Source: Amoebidium appalachense
Taxonomy: Eukaryota > Ichthyosporea
Direction: 5' to 3'
NCBI GenBank assembly: GCA_963693365.1
Contig: CAVNZM010000011.1
Location: forward strand, 8,928,001 to 8,992,000
Length of the DNA stretch: 64,000 nucleotides
Below, in pieces: positions 58,269-64,000 of the stretch. A program made the position numbers and the translations under genes. Numbering within the stretch: position 1 is the stretch's first letter; each line of letters starts with the position of its first letter. Below the pieces are notes generated by a model. It made no database searches. It saw nothing but the letters and a program-made list of their open reading frames with translations, and was not told where the DNA came from.

Positions 58269-58269
<1 letters not shown>

Positions 58270-58354
<85 letters not shown>
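58270..58354 (+). repeat. (GA)n microsatellite
   Basis: About 85 bp of GA with one CA interruption, then (GT)9. Confidence 0.95.
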
Positions 58355-58357
<3 letters not shown>

Positions 58358-58498
58358 TGTGTGTGTGTGTGTGTGTCTGCATGCGCTTGTATGAGCGTGT
58401 GTGCGTGGTGTGCATGTCTGCTGTGTGCGTTTGTTTCATTTTGTTTGTTTGTTTGTTTTGTTTGTGTGCATATGCCGGTGTGTGTGTGTGCGGTTGAT

Positions 58499-58536
<38 letters not shown>

Positions 58537-58789
58537 GGATCATTGAAAAAAAATACAAGCAATACTTATGTATTGTTCAATTTTTGTCTCACCTATTTGC
58601 AAACGGTATGCATGCCCAATTTCATGACCACGGTGCTTCTAACTTGAATCAGGCGTGGCTACGCTCTGGCCAACACACACTGTGCTATCGCAAAGCAACA
58701 CAGGATCTCGCTGTGCACGGCCGCTATCGCAATGCCATTCCCCCCCCCCCCCCCCTCCCCCCTCCCCCGGACCCCCTCCCCCCCCCCCC

Positions 58790-58824
<35 letters not shown>

Positions 58825-58988
58825 CAAAAAAAAAAAAAAAAAAAAAAAAAGAAACTTTGAAAAAACACCACGTCCAATATATACCTCCACCTGCCCCACC
58901 CTAGCATACGTGCCCAGGGGCTAGGGGGCCCCCTGCCCCCCCCCCCCCCCCCCCCCTCCCCCCACGCCCTTGGAGAAGGGGGGGAAGA

Positions 58989-59021
<33 letters not shown>

Positions 59022-59093
59022 GGATCGTAAAGATTAGAGAATGAAACTCACGGCCGAAAAACCGTGTGATTCTAGACCCAACCCTCAATATAC

Positions 59094-59241
59094 CTGTTAT
59101 TGTTAAAGTGAGTGGCCCGTGTGCCTGCTTATGTGCACTATTAACCACCGCCTTGCATACCACACTCATGTCACCCCTCCCACGCACTCTATCTGCCACC
59201 ACAAATACTAGAATTCCCATATCTAGCAACATCTTAGTCAA
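59094..59241 (-). other. Possible exon on the reverse strand
   Basis: From 59241 the frame reads MTKMLLDMGILVFVVADRVR, then MSVVCKAVVNSAHKQAHGPL, to a possible donor (GTATAT) at 59093. The frame stays open beyond it as far as a second possible donor (GTGAGT) at about 59050. A sense-strand C-run lies about 60 bp further on. No homology was recognised. Confidence 0.25.
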
Positions 59242-59366
59242 ACCGATGAGAGTCCGTGTTTAGATATATACCATTGAATATCGGACTCTAATCGCGCTTT
59301 GTGTCTTGGAAGGGTGTGTGTGAGTGTGGGTGTGCAGAACCCCTGAAGGGTCACCGTGCAAGTTGC

Positions 59367-59500
59367 ATATATTTGCATCATGATGTTTGCATATACTTGT
59401 ATAGATTATGCGGCATATATTTGCATATATTTGCATAAACTATGCGGAGTATTTGCATACATTTGCATACATTTGCATGTATTTTCATATATTTGCATGT
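59367..59500 (+). repeat. Cluster of seven ATTTGCAT octamers
   Basis: A degenerate 10-11-bp tandem array (ATATTTGCAT, ACATTTGCAT, GTATTTGCAT) contains seven exact ATTTGCAT octamers in about 135 bp. It is bracketed by the inverted pair CAAGTTG (59350) and CAACTTG (59505). Confidence 0.8.
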
Positions 59501-59952
59501 ATTTACAACTTGCGGATCCCCCTCTTGTGAAGTGCTTTAGTTAGAATAGCTAATCCAATACATTCATAGATATGCACAGCGGTGGTGCGGCCGCGGGCCG
59601 ATGGAGGGGGGGGGGGGGGGGGGGGGGGTAGGGGGGAGGGGGGAAGAGGGGAGGGTGGAAGCGAGAGAGGGGGAAGGGAGAGGGAGGGGGGGGGGGGGGA
59701 GGGGAGGGGGGAGGAGAGAGGGGGGGAACTTCAGGGGGGGGAAAGGGAGGGGAGTTTGGAAGGAGGGAGCTTAACTTGATAAGGTGCCGGTGGCCTAGTT
59801 GCTAATGAGGCAGTTGAAAGTAATGCTGTGTGCGTGCGTGCATGTGTGTGTGTGTGTGTGTGCATGTCAGTGTGTGTCTATGTGCGCGCGCACCCGCGTG
59901 CGTGCGTAATGTGTTTCATTTTGGGGCCAGGGGAGGGTTGGTTTTTTTTTTT

Positions 59953-59995
<43 letters not shown>

Positions 59996-60667
59996 GGGGG
60001 GGGATAATAGGGTCAAGGGAAGATTCTTGACAGTGCACATTGCCGAGATTTCCCTATGATGTCGTAGTGGGAATTCACTAAGTGTGTTTTCAGTGTGTTC
60101 ATAGTCCCCGCCATATTCTCTGTTGTCAATATGGCACACCGTTGTTTCATACGACGGAACCTCACTCACACCTGATTGGACAAAACACGATCCGATAACG
60201 GGGGGGAGGGGGGGGGGGGGGGGGGGGGGGGACGGTTCGATCCCCAAGCGATATACTAAGGGCCATTAGGCCCCTATTGCAGGGGGGGGGGGGGGGGGGG
60301 GGGAGGAAGGGCGGTAGTCCCCCCATCTGGGGCTCAGACACACATAGGGCTTTTGTTTTGGGTTTATGTTTTTGCTTTGTGATAAATTATCAGGTATTGT
60401 GGTTTTTAGCAGCCGTGCCATGATGTGAGGGGCCTCCTTATACCTAGGGGCCTCAGTCGTACGGACATATCGTGAGGCTCAATATTGCATTCAATGAAAA
60501 ACATGTAAAACGAATACTGGTTTTTGAACAACAATATTAATATGACGTAGAAGAAGTGTGAACGACTTGCCAAACCGTTCAAGTGGTTAACTAAATCACA
60601 CGCCAATTATGGGCAGGTTTCTTGCCCAAGGGTGAAAATGGGAAAGCCCCCCCCCCCCCCCCCCCAT

Positions 60668-60698
<31 letters not shown>

Positions 60699-61029
60699 CC
60701 TCTTCTGCTACGAAAAACAGAAAAGAAAAAAGGAAAAGAAAAAAGAAAAAGAAAACAGGAAAATAATAGAAGCCGGGTGATTGGGGAAAATTCATACCGT
60801 GAAAAGTGAAGAAGAAAGAAAGCAACGGAATTAAAGAACAAAAGAACAAAAATGACCCCTCTAGCAACGATGCGATTATGCAATAAATCATTCGTTTTCT
60901 CCTGCCGTGTGATGCAACTGTGGAAAACCAACTTAGTAACAAACTATTAGAAACAGATTAAAAAATCTCAGTTCAAACATATCAAATCCCCTTTCTATTC
61001 TATCCTGGGGAGCGATACTAACACTTGAA

Positions 61030-62387
61030 TTACACACGCTTAGAACTATGCGACTCCCTCACGCTCGTATACGCATGATCCCTCCTCTCCTGAACACAAT
61101 GCGAAATTAAAATCCCCAAACCAGCAATTAGAAGCGCGGCAGACCCCCCCGCCACCGCAAATTCACCGTAGCGTACTTGGCAATGACCCCCGAAATCATA
61201 ACCCCCGGTGGATGTTTTGCAGACAGGCACCCGCTGATTCATGGTCATGTCACTGTGGCATGTCCAGTCCTGTACGTGTGTGTGTGTGTGTGTGTTGGGG
61301 GGGGGGGGGGGGGGGGGGGGAGGGGGAGGGGGGAGGGGGGAGAGGGGGAAGAGGGCGGGAGAGAGGGAGGGAGGGGAGGTGGGGGGTAGGGGGCAGGGAG
61401 GAGGGAGGGAGGGGAGTTGGGGAGGGAGGGGGGTGGGTCGGGTTAGAATGTGTTTCACAGAGAACGAAGTAGACAGGGAGCAGGGGAGAGGCTGGGAGGA
61501 GGGGGGGGGGGGGGGGGGGGGGGGGATGTGTCAGTGTGTGTGTGTATGTGTGTGCCCGTACGAGTGCAAGTGTGTATGCAGTGTACATGCTTGTGCGTGT
61601 GAGTGTGCCTTTGTGCCGGCATGTGTTTTGCTTCGCTTCGATGTGACCTTAGATGGCAGCAGTTTTTCATTTTCATTTTCTTTTCCCTGAGAAAAAAGGG
61701 CCGGGAGAGGGGACAAGGGGGGGAGAGGGGAGGGACTTCAAACACAACATATGACTAAAACATATAGAAATACTCCCCGACGAAATGTGCGCAAAGGATG
61801 CACCTGAGCACAGCTACCATCCCGGGGGGGGTCCTATCTCTCCATTCTAAGGAGTGACGGGGGGGAGGGGGGGGGGGAGGAGGGAGGGGGGAACATAAAA
61901 AGTGTCTGAAATTTCAACATGGAGGCAATTACCTGAAAGATAACCGCACTGGTATTCACTATGGTGGGGGTGAGGGGGGTCCAATCGCTGGGCGGTTTCA
62001 AACCCTGCGCAGCGTAACTTGCAGCCACCAAGACCTTCACCATATGCAGTTGGTATTCCTCCGACTGGTATAGATAACAGGGGTCGAAATTACGGTCTGT
62101 GCCCATGGGGAAGAGAAGGCAGGCTACGGCTACGGCGATTGCTGAAACGAGGATGCATGTGCCGATCTGGGTTGGGTTAAAGGGGAGGAAGGGTTAATTG
62201 GGTGGTTGTCGAGTAAAGATGATGTCATAGAATGGAATATGCTGGTATGTCCTCCCCCCTCCCCCCCCCCCTCCCCCCCGACACACACACACACACACAC
62301 CACAAGCCTTTCCTTCCCACGTTCCCTATATCAAACACGCACACACACACACACAGTGACGCATACAACATACACACATACACACGC

Positions 62388-62432
<45 letters not shown>

Positions 62433-63341
62433 TCCCATTCCTCGTGGCTTATGAGCATGACACTGAGGTCATGAAAGTATAAGGTAACAACAGATGATAA
62501 CAACACACATATGCCTAATAACACCCAGAAAGTATGCAACAGAACAACAGAAGTGGGGAACTGAAGGAAACCCAGGAGGGGGAGGAGGGGGGGGGGGGGG
62601 GGGGGGAGGAGGTGGTGTGTTAGGGGGAGGGAGGGGGAGGGGGGAGAGGGAGTGTGCTGGGGGGGATGTTGGGTGATCTTACCAGACTTTTTGGAAACTG
62701 TGTGTGCTTGGCACAGAGGTTGGCAAGGAAAAGACATAGAGCAAAGGCACACAGAAGAAGGGCAACTCCTGTAGGGTGTTGGTGTGTTAGTTCGGTACTA
62801 GAAGGCGGAATAGAGCAGCAAGGACAAGAAGAAATGAAAAGATACAAAGACGACAATGATACAAGGGGAGTAAAGCAATAAGTCCGTAGGCAGAAATCAA
62901 AGCAGAATTGGTGAGTACATGAGAACAGTTTTGTGTTCTCTTTTTATGAGAGCAGAGAAATAGGCCCAACGGCATAGGGAATTGGGGGCAGGGGGGGGCG
63001 GGGGGGGGGGGGGGGGGGGGCACAGCAAGCAGATTGCGTATGCACATAATAAGAGCAATAAAAACAAGTTGATTTGTGGGGAAGAAATCGAAAGAACTCA
63101 CCCAGCAGGCATGCATAACCAGCCATACCATATTATATAATGATAATAGTTATAGTAAATAAAACGGTATAATTACTACGTAGCAATTAATAATAATAAT
63201 AAACATAAAGTTTATAAATTAGCACACTCACCTAGTAGGCAAGCGACGGCCAGCCAAACCATAGTAGGCCATGAGGGCTGGTTGGGCATGCCGTAGCTGT
63301 TGCGGCTGAGAAAGCTCATGCGGATAGTCTCATTGGTGGTG
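61030..63341 (-). CDS. Putative four-span membrane protein, N-terminus not found
   Basis: Exons in transcription order: 63341-63232, 62768-62683, 62560-62429, 62166-61933, 61269-61030 (TAA). The visible product is about 267 residues. Span 1 lies across exons 1-2 (MVWLAVACLLG, VALLLCAFALCLFLANLCA), span 2 in exon 3 (HTFWVLLGICVLLSSVVTLY), span 3 at the start of exon 4 (CILVSAIAVAVACLLF). A cysteine-containing loop of about 110 residues follows (FDPCYLYQSEEYQL, DWTCHSDMTM, VPVCKTSTGGYDFGGHCQV), then span 4 (GGSAALLIAGLGILISHC) and a short basic tail ending RESHSSKRV. The layout recalls tetraspan families (claudin-, amastin- or PMP22-like), but no signature identifies one. The junction of exons 3 and 4 is unresolved. 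Exon 3 ends GAGCAG directly in (TG)n, so the only GT donor (GAGCA|GTGTGT) is one base out of frame with exon 4. Exon 1 begins with one base completing a codon after an (AC)n acceptor, so at least one upstream exon is missing. Confidence 0.65.
63094..63135 (+). repeat. Partial duplicate of an exon edge of the four-span protein
   Basis: ACTCACCCAGCAGGCATGCA TAACCAGCCATACCATA copies the end of exon 63341-63232 and its donor (ACTCACCTAGTAGGCAAGCG ACGGCCAGCCAAACCATA). It retains a consensus donor (GTGAGT). It lies about 130 bp downstream in gene sense. Confidence 0.75.
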
Positions 63342-63398
<57 letters not shown>

Positions 63399-63674
63399 CG
63401 CGTGTGTACGTGTGCGTGTGCGTGATAATGTGTGTGTGTTTGTGTGTGTGTGTTCGAGGGGATCGGGGGTCGGGGTGGGGATGGTGGGGAAGGAGAGGAG
63501 GGGGAGGGGGGAGAGAATGCAGAATAGGGTAAGAAGTACAGCTACACGATGAATAACATTGTGCAAGACACATGCAGGACCAATAATTAAAGTTTGCAAT
63601 ATCAGCAACACATAGTATGCAACATATGCTGTGTGGGTGGGTGGGTGGGTGGGTGCGTGTGTGTGTGGTGGTAG

Positions 63675-63732
<58 letters not shown>

Positions 63733-63945
63733 TGTATGCGTTAGAGGGTTGGAAATATGGAGGAGACAACAACGAGCATCAACAAACGTCACAAAATGGG
63801 AAATCCAAAATCAAACAATACAAGCGTGCAGGCAGAAGATACTTGAACAGAGCCCATCATCAGGGGGGTTCCTATGCCTCCACAAAAGCATGGGTTTCGA
63901 CTCTTTAACCTCTCGCGCGTGGTTCAGGGGGTTAGGGGAGGGAGG

Positions 63946-64000
<55 letters not shown>
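63342..64000. other. Repeat-rich end of the window
   Basis: (GT)n 63341-63390, a diverged 'GAATGCG' element (about 63512-63630), a long G-run (63677-63730), a 'GTTGGAAATATGGAGG' element (63731-63925) and (GT)n from 63950 to the end. No exon of the four-span gene was recognised. Confidence 0.6.
63731..63925 (+). repeat. Dispersed short element, 'GTTGGAAATATGGAGG' type, long copy
   Basis: GATGTATGCGTTAGAGGG and GTTGGAAATATGGAGGAGAC, AAATCAAACAATACAAGCG, GCAGGCAGAAGATACTTGAA, CAGAGCCCATCATCAGGGGG and GGGTTTCGACTC. It joins the 'GTTGGAAATATGG' half to the same CAGAGCCCATC-TCAGGG module used by the 'GAATGCG' elements, so the two are variants of one family. Confidence 0.85.

Larger units (their letters stand above)
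57903..61029. other. Intergenic region with microsatellites and an octamer cluster
   Basis: Contains AACCCTAAACCCTAAA (57903-57918), a 58-bp direct duplication (GAAAGATAATATGAAAAAAC at 58147 and 58201), (GA)n 58270-58354, C/G-runs (58501-58534, 58741-58820, 58990-59020), the ATTTGCAT cluster, a G-rich tract at 59605-59770 and a poly-T/G-run at 59941-59994. Possible coding stretches are only weakly supported. Confidence 0.45.

Noticed and set aside
58600-58740. + strand frame WLRSGQHTLCYRKATQDLAV as an exon
   Set aside because: It has an acceptor-like CAG and an adjacent C-run, but no donor, no recognised family and an alternative open frame of equal length.
59867-60247. - strand frame with PSYETTVCHIDNREYGGDYE
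   Set aside because: Ordinary composition over about 60 residues but bounded by G-runs, with no acceptor/donor pair and no family; not enough to call an exon.

Overview
The window is eukaryotic nuclear DNA. It shows spliceosomal GT-AG introns, very small exons (25 to about 380 bp) and introns of 0.3 to 5 kb stuffed with homopolymers, dinucleotide repeats and short dispersed repeats. One protein has the gephyrin domain order (MogA-like G domain, linker, MoeA-like E domain), which is the animal/fungal arrangement rather than the plant CNX1 order. A second is an animal-like SLC2/GLUT sugar transporter. A third is a folate/biopterin (BT1) transporter of a type found in protists and not expected in animals. 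Together these suggest, by inference only, a unicellular relative of animals or another protist with large, repeat-rich introns. The lineage cannot be fixed from the sequence.

Layout. 1-90: the last coding bases of an unidentified + gene. 3012-14481 (-): a 12-exon BT1 folate/biopterin transporter. 20646-30787 (-): a 12-exon SLC2/GLUT hexose transporter. 33330-47073 (+): an 18-exon gephyrin-type molybdenum cofactor gene, divergent from the transporter; its first exon was not found. 48586-49969 (+): a two-exon gene for a 71-residue protein of unknown function. 53.5-57.9 kb: a mobile-element-rich stretch with a tRNA-like sequence, an element with 114-bp terminal inverted repeats, a 388-bp near-perfect palindrome, and a pair of ~90-bp direct repeats flanking an intronless gene for a secreted cysteine-rich repeat protein (56868-57809, +). 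61030-63341 (-): most of a gene for a four-span membrane protein.

The exons were assembled by hand from conserved protein sequence plus splice-site phase. Nearly every junction is phase-consistent; the exceptions (one in BT1, one in the four-span protein) are stated.

The most interesting signal is global. Within the genes, poly-C (20-60 nt) almost always begins within a few to about 30 nt after the 5' splice site on the sense strand, and (AC)n often runs directly into the 3' splice site. As a result the + strand is G-run/(GT)n-rich over the two - strand transporters and switches to C-run/(CA)n-rich over the + strand gephyrin gene. In addition, exon edges are repeatedly duplicated inside the neighbouring introns, and a family of short interspersed elements ends in poly-C rather than poly-A, with two copies identical over 183 bp.
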